A DNA stretch of 61,420 nt from DASZIT01 sp963709665 (GTDB lineage: Bacteria; Actinomycetota; Acidimicrobiia; Acidimicrobiales; RAAP-2): NCBI GenBank assembly GCA_963709665.1, contig CAVPWU010000006.1, positions 1 through 61,420 on the forward strand, in the 5' to 3' direction. Both the position numbers and the translations under genes were made by a program. The notes beneath the pieces were generated by a model. That model did no database searches and had not been told where the DNA came from. It worked only from the letters and a program-made list of their open reading frames with translations. This document shows, piece after piece, positions 52,361 to 60,179 of this stretch. Each line of letters begins with the position of its first letter. The first letter of the stretch is position 1.

Positions 52361-52744
52361 TTATCGTTCTCTGCGAAGTACCCAGGTGAAGGCTCGATAG
52401 AGATAATCGGCGCAGGCGTCGGGTCCGTTCTCCCACCGCTGCACGTCCTCGAACGCTCCTTTGACCGATACAAATCCGACCTCAAGTCGGTCGAGCGAGA
52501 AATAAGGCCAAGGGGTTGCACGGGTATCGCTGGAGAACATGGTCCATTTCTGCACCAGTTCAGGATGGGTACGGAGCCACTTCGACACCACCGCCAGGAA
52601 ATGGGCCCTGTCAGACAGATCAGCCGAGGCCTGCTCAAATGCATCGTAAATCGAGAGGCCCGCCCCGGGCTCGTGAAAGGTCACCACGGCTCGACAGACG
52701 TTCTCGACCCACTTCAAGAGCTGGTCGTCGGTCTGGCCAGGCAC
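52361..52744 (-). CDS. hypothetical protein
   Basis: A 127-residue soluble protein: TDDQLLKWVENVCRAVVTF, GLSIYDAFEQASADLSDRAH and FLAVVSKWLRTHPELVQKW. The composition is natural and helical. No family is recognised. It is followed 97 bp later by the 90-residue gene on the same strand, so the two may form an operon. Confidence 0.5.
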   Translation of the reverse strand: MPGQTDDQLLKWVENVCRAVVTFHEPGAGLSIYDAFEQASADLSDRAHFLAVVSKWLRTHPELVQKWTMFSSDTRATPWPYFSLDRLEVGFVSVKGAFEDVQRWENGPDACADYLYRAFTWVLRRER

Positions 52745-53150
52745 ACAACCACTATTACCGACCCCGACCTGGCTGTCTCGAAGTGTCGGTCGGCCACGGT
52801 GATAACGCCACGGACCCGGCGATTAGAGATGCTCCGTCGGCAAGGACTACGCCTCACGTCCGGTTTCGATCGGCACAAATAGACCTCGCCGTTCTGCGAC
52901 GAAGACCGGACTGCGGACCACCGCCGAGATGGCGGTCTGTCTGGACCAGATCCACGCCCTCCACCATGCCCTGAGCCACAAGGGGGCGGCCTCCTCCTTG
53001 AAGCGCATCGCCACGGGGGCAAAGGGTCCTTCCATGCTCTCCAAGCTATGTGAATCGCTTTGAGCCCGGCGACTTGACCACGGTCATCGTCCCGGCGATA
53101 GAGGGCACCCCGACGGGCAAAACCTCTGCTGAACTGCTGAACTGCTGAAC
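52745..53150. other. intergenic region with possible gene remnant
   Basis: No convincing gene. On the + strand 52915-53063 reads TTAEMAVCLDQIHALHHALS, then HKGAASSLKRIATGAKGPS, MLSKLCESL and a stop. This looks like the end of a protein whose beginning is absent. The 90 bp before the GNAT gene contain nothing notable. Confidence 0.3.
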
Positions 53151-53648
53151 ATGAAGGACGTTCAGTATCGCTCGGCAGGGCCCGAGGACTTCACCTTTCT
53201 GGCGACGATGCTTGGTCATGCCGCAGTCTGGCGCCCTGACAAGCCGACACCGACCGCTGACCAGGTGCTCGCCGATGTGCGGTATTCGATGTACCTCGCT
53301 GGATGGCCGAGGCAAGGCGACTATGGACTGATTGCCGAACAACACGCCCCAGTGGGTGCGGCTTGGTATCGGACGTACACCGAGGCGAGCCACGGCCACG
53401 GCTTTGTCGCCGAAGATGTCCCCGAACTGTCGATCGCCGTCATCGCGTGGCGTCGGCACGAAGGGATTGGTCGTCGGCTCCTGTTTGAGCTCATCGACGC
53501 CAGTGATAACCAGGGCTATCCAGCGCTGAGTCTCAGCGTGAGAGAAGCGAATCCAGCGCGCCGCCTCTATGAGTCAATGGGCTTCGTCCCTGTAAGGAAG
53601 CGCGGATCGTCCTGGACGATGGTCCGATACGCCGTTCGATCACAGTAA
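53151..53648 (+). CDS. GNAT-family N-acetyltransferase
   Basis: A 165-residue acetyltransferase: QYRSAGPEDFTFLATMLGH, YGLIAEQHAPVGAAWYRTY, the acetyl-CoA loop VIAWRRHEGIGRRLLFELID (R/Q-x-x-G-x-G/A), and SLSVREANPARRLYESMGFV. The substrate is unknown. It lies directly upstream of the IS110 element and is probably island cargo. Confidence 0.82.
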   Translation: MKDVQYRSAGPEDFTFLATMLGHAAVWRPDKPTPTADQVLADVRYSMYLAGWPRQGDYGLIAEQHAPVGAAWYRTYTEASHGHGFVAEDVPELSIAVIAWRRHEGIGRRLLFELIDASDNQGYPALSLSVREANPARRLYESMGFVPVRKRGSSWTMVRYAVRSQ

Positions 53649-53911
53649 CCCTCTCCCGGTGGGCGGGGGCAGGTGGGGTAGCCCCGATGTGCCTAGTTGA
53701 GACTTCTTGGCAGACGCTCGGTCTGTTCGTAGCGTTTAGAGGTCCAGACGGGGTAGCTCTCTAAGTGCCTGCCGCCGGCTCCGGTCGACTGGCTTCCTAA
53801 CGAGTGGCTTCCTGGCTGGACCTTGCCGCGGGTGGCTCGAAAGAGGAGTGTGCACGAGATCCCAACCAGGAGTGCCCTCGCGGTTCCTAACCGACCACGA
53901 AGGAGGAACTG
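53649..53911 (+). ncRNA. putative IS110 5' non-coding region (bridge RNA candidate)
   Basis: 263 nt precede the IS110 transposase with no ORF. IS110-group elements encode a structured bridge RNA here that pairs with target and donor DNA. Visible structure includes ACGCT (53714-53718) pairing with AGCGT (53731-53735) around a 12-nt loop. The octamer GGGGTAGC occurs at 53675 and 53750, and TGGCTTCCT at 53790 and 53805. The RNA itself is inferred from family knowledge; I cannot fold it here. Confidence 0.4.
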
Positions 53912-54931
53912 ATGACGGTGATCATCGGGATCGACCCTCACAAGGCATCCCACACGGCCGTGGCCATCGGCCGGAACGAAGAGCAACTGGCCCAGATCAA
54001 GGTCCGGGCCACCTGCCAGCAGACAGCAAAGCTGTTGGCGTGGGCCGAGCAACTCGGTGAACGGACATGGGCCGTTGAGTCCGCCGGCGGACTCGGCTAT
54101 CTGCTGTCCCAGCAGTTGGTCGGAGCCGGCGAGCAGGTCCTCGATGTGCCGGCCACGCTGGCCTCCAGGGTGCGGGTGCTGGGCACTGGGAAGTCCAACA
54201 AGAACGACCCCAACGACGCCCTGTCGGTGGCCATTGCTGCCCTCCGCTCTCCCGGACTCCGGTCGGTCGAGCCCGCCAACCATCGGGAGGTGCTTCGCCT
54301 GCTGGCCAAACGGAACCACGAGATCGGGAGGCTTCGCAACATCGTGGTGTCCCGGCTGCACGCCGCCCTGCTCCACCTCTCACCCGGCGGAATCTCCAAG
54401 GAACTCAACGCTTCTGACGCCGTGCGACTCCTCGATGACTTCGATCCGATCACCCCGGTGGAACGAACCCGCTATGACCTGGCCCACGAGCTGCTCGACG
54501 ACGTGGAGCGTCTCGACCGGCAGCTGAAGGCATCCCACCAGCGCATCAAGGAGGCAGTGAAGGCGTCGGGGACTTCCTTGACCGACCTCTATGGGGTCGG
54601 CCCCATCCTGGCCTGCGAGCTCATCGGCTACACCGGCGATGTCCGTCGGTTCACCAACCGGGACCAGTTCGCCTCCTATGCCGGGGTGGCTCCCGTCGAG
54701 AACTCCTCGGGGGGCAGGACCTTCCACCGCCTCAGCCGCCGGGGCAACCGTCAGCTCAACCATGCCGTCCACATGGTGGCCATCTGCCAGATCCGCCAGA
54801 CCAACTCCGAGGGTCGGATCTACTTCGAGAAGAAGGTGGCCGAGGGCAAGACCAAGCGGGAGGCCATCCGGTCGCTCAAGCGTCACGTCAGCAATGCCGT
54901 CTATCGGCAGCTCGTCCTCGACGCACAGTGA
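53912..54931 (+). CDS. IS110-family transposase
   Basis: A 339-residue recombinase from ATG 53912 behind AAGGAGGAA. It has an N-terminal RuvC-like DEDD domain: Asp8 (GIDPHKASHT), Glu56 (WAVESAGG), Asp99 and Asp102 (KNDPNDALSVA). A coiled-coil linker precedes the C-terminal IS116/IS110/IS902 domain: YGVGPILACELIGYTGDVRR, FASYAGVAPVENSSGGRTFH with the candidate catalytic Ser near 265-266, and RGNRQLNHAVH. Length and active-site residues appear complete, so it may be active. Its 3' flank (54932-55250) has no gene. Confidence 0.9.
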   Translation: MTVIIGIDPHKASHTAVAIGRNEEQLAQIKVRATCQQTAKLLAWAEQLGERTWAVESAGGLGYLLSQQLVGAGEQVLDVPATLASRVRVLGTGKSNKNDPNDALSVAIAALRSPGLRSVEPANHREVLRLLAKRNHEIGRLRNIVVSRLHAALLHLSPGGISKELNASDAVRLLDDFDPITPVERTRYDLAHELLDDVERLDRQLKASHQRIKEAVKASGTSLTDLYGVGPILACELIGYTGDVRRFTNRDQFASYAGVAPVENSSGGRTFHRLSRRGNRQLNHAVHMVAICQIRQTNSEGRIYFEKKVAEGKTKREAIRSLKRHVSNAVYRQLVLDAQ

Positions 54932-55259
54932 AGTAGGGCCCGGGAGGACAGGCGGGAACGACTCATAGCCTGCGTGACCGGCTCTGCACCCTGGCGACCG
55001 GCTCTTCGGCGAAGTCACTCCCGGACCCCCTGAAACCTTAGGCATCTCCGCCTTCGACGGCACGTGGTCTCGTCGCGCCCGGGAACCCCTGAAATCCACC
55101 CCTTGACTCAAAGAGGATTCGGTAGGTGATGGTCAATATCGGCGAGGCCCCTCCCACGCCGCCCCTCTTGAAAGAGTAGAGGGAATGCTGTCGCGCCGAC
55201 CTGTGCCCGACTCGACTGACTCGCACGATTCCGCCGGATCGACGGTGCGTCCACTATAT

Positions 55260-55288
55260 CGCACACTTGTGCGTTCGATTGGTACACT
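55260..55288 (+). promoter_or_regulatory. palindromic operator and leaderless promoter of HEPN-MNT pair
   Basis: CGCACA-CT-TGTGCG at 55260-55273 is a perfect palindrome. TACACT at 55283-55288 is a good -10 box lying 6 nt before ATG 55295, so the transcript would be leaderless. The antitoxin's N-terminal helix-turn-helix is an obvious candidate to bind the palindrome. Confidence 0.5.
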
Positions 55289-55294
55289 GGGGAA

Positions 55295-55912
55295 ATGGAC
55301 TACGGACAGCCGATCGAGGTGGTGGTGCCCGGTGTCCAGGGCCGGGTGCTCGGCGTGCTCGCTCGCACCGAGGCCGAGCTGACCATGCGGACCGTCGCCA
55401 GGCTGGCCGGTGTCAGCGTCAACCGGGCCGTCACGGTGCTCAACGGGCTGATCGAGCTGGGGGTGGTCCGTCGCCGGGATGTCGGTTCCGCCGGACTGGT
55501 CAGCCTCGATCGGGAGAACCAGGTGGCCCGCCTGCTGCTCGCCCTGCAGGACGTCCGCCGTGCGGTGATCGACCGGTTGCAGGGGACGGCATCGATGATC
55601 CAACCGGTACCGGCCAGCCTGGTCGTCTTCGGCTCCTTCGCCCGGGGTGAGGCAGGCGCCGACAGCGACATCGACGTGCTGGCGGTCCGGGCGGTCGGGG
55701 TGGACCCCGACGACGTGCAGTGGAACGACACCTTGGGCCGGTGGAGCGAACTGGCCTCACGCATCGCCGGCAACCCGGTCCGGGTGGTCACCGCCGGCGC
55801 CGACGAGCTCCCCCGCCTGTTGCGCCGGCCGGACTCGATCTGGCGGACGGCGGCATCGGAGGGGACGGTGCTGGCCGGAGCGTCCCCGGTGGATGTGGTG
55901 GCTGTCGCCTGA
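55295..55912 (+). CDS. MNT-type nucleotidyltransferase with wHTH (antitoxin candidate)
   Basis: A 205-residue protein. Residues about 10-75 form a winged helix (TMRTVARLAGVSVNRAVTVL; NGLIELGVVRRRDVGSAGLV). A minimal nucleotidyltransferase follows with VVFGSFARGEAGADSDIDVL (Gly113-Ser114, Asp125, Asp127), the metal-binding signature. In HEPN-MNT systems the MNT protein neutralises the HEPN RNase, in known cases by adding AMP to it. Its stop shares one base with the HEPN start. Confidence 0.82.
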   Translation: MDYGQPIEVVVPGVQGRVLGVLARTEAELTMRTVARLAGVSVNRAVTVLNGLIELGVVRRRDVGSAGLVSLDRENQVARLLLALQDVRRAVIDRLQGTASMIQPVPASLVVFGSFARGEAGADSDIDVLAVRAVGVDPDDVQWNDTLGRWSELASRIAGNPVRVVTAGADELPRLLRRPDSIWRTAASEGTVLAGASPVDVVAVA

Positions 55913-56325
55913 TGGCACCCCGACGCCAGGCAGCCCCACGGCCGGCGACCCGGGCCGATGCGGTCGCCTTCCTCGGCAAGGCCGGTGAGTTCCTCCGGGC
56001 CGCTCAGGACGCCCTGGCGCTGGGGCATCAGGTGGCCGCTACCGGCAACGCCGTCCATGCCGGTATCGCCGCCGCCGACGCCATCGCCGCCACCCGCCTC
56101 GGGGCTGTCTGGGTCGGTGAGCACTCACAGGCCGCCGGTCACGTCGACCAGGCCGGTACTGACGGCCGTCAGGCGGCGGCGCAGCTGCGGCGGCTACTTC
56201 CCTTGAAGCACCGGGCCAAGTACGACCCCCGTCCGGTACCCATCTCAGAGGCGAGGTCGGCGGTCAGGGCGGCGGGGCGGTTGGTGGCCATCGCCGAGCG
56301 GGTGGTCAACGGTTCCAAGCCCTGA
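55912..56325 (+). CDS. HEPN-domain protein (SAV_6107-like, toxin candidate)
   Basis: A 137-residue all-helical protein: DAVAFLGKAGEFLRAAQDAL, VHAGIAAADAIAATRLG, then AAQLRRLLPLKHRAKYDPRP and SEARSAVRAAGRLVAIAERV. The pattern matches the SAV_6107-type HEPN family. The canonical RxxxxH RNase motif is not clear; the conserved polar cluster is LKHRAKYD. It is coupled to the MNT gene (TGATG). It is either a toxin RNase or an inactive HEPN partner. Confidence 0.7.
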   Translation: MAPRRQAAPRPATRADAVAFLGKAGEFLRAAQDALALGHQVAATGNAVHAGIAAADAIAATRLGAVWVGEHSQAAGHVDQAGTDGRQAAAQLRRLLPLKHRAKYDPRPVPISEARSAVRAAGRLVAIAERVVNGSKP

Positions 56326-56423
56326 GAGCGAGCCCACCGGCCGACCACCGACCATCTGGCACGCCGGAGCGACATCGAGGCGAGCTCACCCTGACCTCGC
56401 ACTCGTCCTGTCGCGCGGATTTC

Positions 56424-56442
56424 GTGCCAGATCCGTGCCAGA
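56424..56442 (+). repeat. GTGCCAGA pair, right end of tRNA-Phe island
   Basis: GTGCCAGA at 56424-56431 and 56435-56442, 11 bp apart as at the left end. An inverted copy (TCTGGCAC) lies at 56355-56362. The pair is 130 bp inside the right attachment repeat. Confidence 0.6.
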
Positions 56443-56571
56443 TCGGAGGGAAAACAGGAGGAAACAGCGGTCAATCAGGGGTACGACCACACACCCCGAT
56501 CTGCCTGTTGAGCTGGGAGAACACCCGCTGACCAGCAAGATCGGCGGCCCCCGACATTGGGTCGATTGCCT

Positions 56572-56668
56572 CTGAAAAGCGCGAGGTCACCGGATCGACC
56601 GCCGGTCCCGACCACCGAGAAGGTGCAGGTCAGCGGGGGTCCGGCGACGAGCCGGGGCCAGCAGCCCC
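56572..56668. other. right attachment repeat of tRNA-Phe island
   Basis: 97 bp copying the tRNA-Phe 3' part and its downstream flank, with one extra C in what would be the T loop. That insertion and the missing 5' half make it non-functional as a tRNA. Confidence 0.85.
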
Positions 56669-56850
56669 TCACTGTGCTGATTGAAGGCCCAGTCGCCGCC
56701 ACCCGAGAGTGCCTCGTGACTTCAGGTCAGGCCGAATCCTCCGGTGCTCCCGAAGCTATTGAGGACCAGCCTGACAGCGGTGGACCCTGAGGGAAAGTGT
56801 CACTGTTCCGGGGCACTTCACTTCACCGGACCCCAAATCGAGCGGAAGCG

Positions 56851-56955
56851 TTATCGCCTTCTCTTTGCCCACCAAGCGACGAGGACAGTCGCAACCACAG
56901 CGACAAGCGTCAGAACGTAGGCAAGCAACTGACCGCTGACCGCCATCAGTTGCAT
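56851..56955 (-). CDS. 34-residue single-pass membrane peptide
   Basis: On the minus strand ATG 56955 opens a 34-residue ORF: MQLMAVSGQLLAYVL, then TLVAVVATVLVAWW, ending AKRRR. One hydrophobic helix followed by a positive tail is the layout of a small inner-membrane protein with its C-terminus inside. No strong ribosome-binding site is seen. The rest of 56669-57078 is without genes. Confidence 0.4.
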   Translation of the reverse strand: MQLMAVSGQLLAYVLTLVAVVATVLVAWWAKRRR

Positions 56956-57078
56956 CGGCCTAGGGTATTGCAGCCTCACACTCCTGGGCCGGAGGAACTA
57001 AAACGACGTGCCAGGGGTCCCCGAGCCGGCGATCCGGGGCAGTGCTCGAACAGTTCGGATCTGGTTCGTGACGATCCC

Positions 57079-57453
57079 CTAACGACGCTCCCGCCGGGGG
57101 TGTGGTGCGGAACGACGTCGACGGGTCAGGTCGAGTTGGGCTTGAAGCTCTTGGTTGACGGCTTGGAGGGCCAAGACGGCAGCGATGCCGGCCAGATTGA
57201 GGCCTTCGTCGAGGAGATGGCCGATCTCTCGGAGGCGGACGAGGTCGTCGTCGCTGTAGCGGCGGGTGCCACCTTGGCTGCGAGATGGGCTGATCAGCCC
57301 GCGGGTCTCGTAGAGGCGGAGGTTCTGGGGAGCGCTACCGACCAGTTCGGCCGCTACGGAGATGCCGTACAGGCCCCGGCTGGGATCGGGACGGCCACCC
57401 TGTCCGAGCGACCCGCTCCTCGGAAATTCGGTAGGACCTCTTGCATCAGACAT
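57079..57453 (-). CDS. MerR-family regulator, HspR-like
   Basis: A 124-residue protein from ATG 57453. The MerR wing-helix reads YGISVAAELVGSAPQNLRLY, ETRGLISPSRSQGGTRRYSD and DDLVRLREIGHLLDEGLNLA, then a coiled-coil ending in Arg-rich residues. It is divergent from hsp20 with 88 bp between starts, the usual arrangement for HspR-type repressors of heat-shock genes. I do not see a clear HAIR-type inverted repeat in the gap. Confidence 0.82.
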   Translation of the reverse strand: MSDARGPTEFPRSGSLGQGGRPDPSRGLYGISVAAELVGSAPQNLRLYETRGLISPSRSQGGTRRYSDDDLVRLREIGHLLDEGLNLAGIAAVLALQAVNQELQAQLDLTRRRRSAPHPRRERR

Positions 57454-57541
57454 GTTCTGAGGATATAACAAATCTGTAGTAACGACCATAGATCCAGAGC
57501 GAAGAAAGGACGCCCTGGCCGGAACAAGGAGGTACATCATC

Positions 57542-58018
57542 ATGCTTGTCCGTTCTGACCCGTTCCGTCAGTTCGACCGGTTGGCCGAGCAAGTGTTCGG
57601 AACCGTCGCCCGTCCGGCGGCCATGCCCATGGATGCGTGGCGTGACGGCAACGAGTTCGTCGTCGAGTTCGACCTGCCCGGAATCGACCCCGCCACCATC
57701 GACCTCGATGTCGAGCGAAATGTACTGACCGTCCGGGCCGAGCGTCGGTCGGCAACGGGGCCCGAGGTCGAGTTGGTGGCCTCGGAGCGTCCGAGGGGCG
57801 TGTTCAGCCGACAGGTCATTCTGGGTGACGCGCTCGACACCGGTGGTATCACCGCCGCCTACAACAGCGGTGTGCTTCGGCTCACCATCCCGGTGGCGGA
57901 GCGGGCCAAGCCCCGAAAGATCACGGTGTCCACCGACGAGCAAGCGGCCGTGTCGTCGGCCGGAGACGACCGGGTGATCCCGGCCACGGCCGAGGACCGT
58001 CAGCCGGTCTCTGCGTGA
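57542..58018 (+). CDS. Hsp20/alpha-crystallin small heat-shock protein
   Basis: A 158-residue chaperone from ATG 57542 behind AAGGAGGT. The alpha-crystallin domain runs from WRDGNEFVVEFDLPGIDPAT, LDVERNVLTVRAERR, ERPRGVFSRQVILGDALDTG to AAYNSGVLRLTIPVAERAKP (the conserved GVL/LxIP block). A long acidic tail follows. It holds unfolded proteins during stress and is likely repressed by the adjacent HspR-like protein. Confidence 0.92.
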   Translation: MLVRSDPFRQFDRLAEQVFGTVARPAAMPMDAWRDGNEFVVEFDLPGIDPATIDLDVERNVLTVRAERRSATGPEVELVASERPRGVFSRQVILGDALDTGGITAAYNSGVLRLTIPVAERAKPRKITVSTDEQAAVSSAGDDRVIPATAEDRQPVSA

Positions 58019-58024
58019 TCTCTC

Positions 58025-58387
58025 GTGGTCGCGCAGAGATCTGACGTGGAGGCAAGGCACGAGTTCCTTGCCGTGGTACTCGCCGATCCGGACCTCCTGG
58101 AGGTGGCCTTCGCCGAGGTGATCGCTTCGTGGGAGGCGGGGCCGCCCCCACCCCCGGTTCGCACGCTGGTGGCCACTTCGGAACGGCGAGATCCACGGTC
58201 GGCGGCGTGGCGGGACGACCGTGGCCGCCGACGTTGGCACGCCTGGCTACGGTCCATTCCCCGACCTCGAGTGGCCCGGTCGCCTCCGGACCGGCCGGGG
58301 GCAGGTGGCTGCCGGTACGCATCGCCCCGAAGGTGCGGCAATGGAAACGACAAGGGAGGTGGTGGGCTTCGAACGAAGGGACATTGA
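58025..58387 (+). CDS. hypothetical protein downstream of hsp20
   Basis: The reliable part is RHEFLAVVLADPDLLEVAFA, then EVIASWEAGPPPPPVRTLVA, a short helical motif followed by Pro and Arg-rich sequence, seen in small actinobacterial proteins of unknown function. Possible starts are GTG 58025 or GTG 58046. It begins 6 bp after hsp20. The C-terminal third is low-complexity, and the true end may differ if a base is missing. Confidence 0.45.
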   Translation: MVAQRSDVEARHEFLAVVLADPDLLEVAFAEVIASWEAGPPPPPVRTLVATSERRDPRSAAWRDDRGRRRWHAWLRSIPRPRVARSPPDRPGAGGCRYASPRRCGNGNDKGGGGLRTKGH

Positions 58388-59005
58388 CGCACGCATGCAA
58401 GTTCGGCGGAGCCGCCGAGACCGTGGATGAATCCGCTCGATGGCGCCAGTAGAGGCACCACACGCTCCTGGGGTGACCACCCACTGCCACGGTCAGCGCC
58501 CAGTCGCCGAACGCGACACGATCAGGAGGCACCGCCCGGCTTCATCTGGAGTCGGGCGGTGCCCGCTCCACGGGGCGATGTTGCAGAGACCAGATGAACT
58601 CGGTCGCCGGGTAAGGGGACGCTCTGCCTACCGGATGGTGCCGGTCAGCCCCCACGGATGCACGACCGGCTCGACTTCGCAGGGGCCTACCTGGTAGCAA
58701 GTGCGGACTCATCGGGCGTCGACGCAGTGGCATCGTTCGATCGGAGCATCGACCGGGTCGGGACGGTCGAACGCATCGAGCCTTAGAACTCCGCTAGGCG
58801 CATGCGACGCCGCCGAGTCGGTGGTCAGGGGCCGGGTCGATCACCCTCAACCCAGTGCAGGACGCGCAAGAGGGACCCGAAGGCCCCTCTGCTGGACTGC
58901 CCCGTACTGACTGCGGCCAGGCTACCAGCCGCTCTCACACCTCCACCGTCGTTTCTGGGTGCGCCCTGGGTCTGGACGACTGCCCCGTACTGACTACATA
59001 GGAGC
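58388..59005. other. gene-poor region with 18-bp direct repeat
   Basis: I see no convincing gene on either strand. GACTGCCCCGTACTGACT occurs twice, at 58895-58912 and 58978-58995, 83 bp apart. The second copy immediately precedes the tRNA-like fragment at 59006. Confidence 0.4.
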
Positions 59006-59034
59006 ACCGGGTTCGATTCCCGGCCGGAGCGCCC
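59006..59034 (+). other. tRNA 3'-end-like fragment
   Basis: A T arm CCGGG-TTCGATT-CCCGG is followed by CCGGAGC, G and CC, as in the last 25-30 nt of a tRNA. No matching 5' half or anticodon arm lies upstream. It may be a leftover attachment site of another excised or decayed element. The tRNA identity cannot be decided. Confidence 0.4.
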
Positions 59035-59152
59035 CATCCGGGGAGGCCAGGTCGCTGATGGCTGGTCACCATCGAAACGTGACCCGGCCCGCCGGTACCC
59101 ACATCTGCCAGGACGCCGAGCCGGGGGGCAGCTTTCAGCACGGCAACGCCCA

Positions 59153-59992
59153 TCAGTGGCAGTGATCCGGAGGGATCGTCGCAGCCGGGCCCACCACCCC
59201 CAGATCGTCCGAGAGTCCGGCTTCGAGCCGTGGCCATTGCGAGGTGGGACGACCGCCTGGCCACTCCCACAAGGGCGGCCACTCGGGGGCCCCGCCCAGG
59301 GTCCGGGTCGCGTGCCCACGCCTCGGCCAGTTCGCGGGCGAGAGCTCCCAGTCCTCCTGTCTGCCGAACACGGTGAGGTCCATCAGTGCGTAGCTGTAAT
59401 CCAGCACCTCGGCACCACGGCGATTGGTCCAATACGTCTCGAAGACCTGATTGCCGTCGCGGAGATAGCACACCAGGTGGAACAGCCCCTGCTCGCGGTC
59501 GACGAGGAGCGTGTCAAGGGAGGGCTGGGCCGAGTACCACGGCATATCCCAGCCCATGAAGGTGCGGTAGCGGAGGCTCTCGTCGTATGACGTCTGCACA
59601 TCGCCAGGGCCGTAGGCGGTGTTCCGGCCCTGACAGAGCACTGCGAAGGTGATGCCGCGAGCGTGCAGGTACGCAAGTTCACCGACATGACTCATCACCC
59701 ACGTGCATCCTTCGCACTGCTCGGCCGCAGGTCGTCCCGGCCACCACATGAAGTAGTAAGCGATGAGCTGATTGCGGCCTTCGAACGCGTCGAGCAACGT
59801 CGTTGGGCCGCTCGGCCCGAGCAACGGGCTGTTCGCGGCGACCTCGACCATGGGCAGCCGGCGCCGGGCGGCGGCGATCGCGTCGCCATCACGGGTATGT
59901 GCCTTCTCCCTTGCTCTCAGCGCCGCCAGTTGCTCGTCGAACGTTGAGCGGTCGACCACGGTTGGAAGTGGTCTGCTCTCATTCTGAGACAT
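59153..59992 (-). CDS. DUF899 thioredoxin-like protein
   Basis: A 279-residue protein from ATG 59992: LPMVEVAANSPLLGPSGPTT, LIAYYFMWWPGRPAAEQCEG, CTWVMSHVGELAYLHARGIT, FMGWDMPWYSAQPS and FHLVCYLRDGNQVFETYWTN. DUF899 proteins have a thioredoxin fold with a CxxC-like EGCTW site and no known reaction. It is divergent from the dienelactone hydrolase, with 187 bp between starts. Confidence 0.85.
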   Translation of the reverse strand: MSQNESRPLPTVVDRSTFDEQLAALRAREKAHTRDGDAIAAARRRLPMVEVAANSPLLGPSGPTTLLDAFEGRNQLIAYYFMWWPGRPAAEQCEGCTWVMSHVGELAYLHARGITFAVLCQGRNTAYGPGDVQTSYDESLRYRTFMGWDMPWYSAQPSLDTLLVDREQGLFHLVCYLRDGNQVFETYWTNRRGAEVLDYSYALMDLTVFGRQEDWELSPANWPRRGHATRTLGGAPEWPPLWEWPGGRPTSQWPRLEAGLSDDLGVVGPAATIPPDHCH

Positions 59993-60179
59993 CGGCACCT
60001 CGCCTGATCGCATCTTCGCTGCTATCGGTTGGTTCCCGCCACGGTAGCGAGATCGGCGAGGCCGCATGTGCAGAGTGTCGGCGATCCTTACCGCAGTCCC
60101 GGAAAACCCGCAGGATGGGCTCAGGGCCGGCAATCTGGGGCACCCTCGCACGTAGCGGACTGAGGAGTACGGTCGTTGC

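Noticed and set aside
55132..55290. Riboswitch or attenuator before the HEPN-MNT pair
   Set aside because: The promoter appears leaderless, leaving no room for a leader RNA.
56797..57468. 223-codon + strand frame
   Set aside because: It reads antisense through the HspR-like gene and has no recognisable domain.
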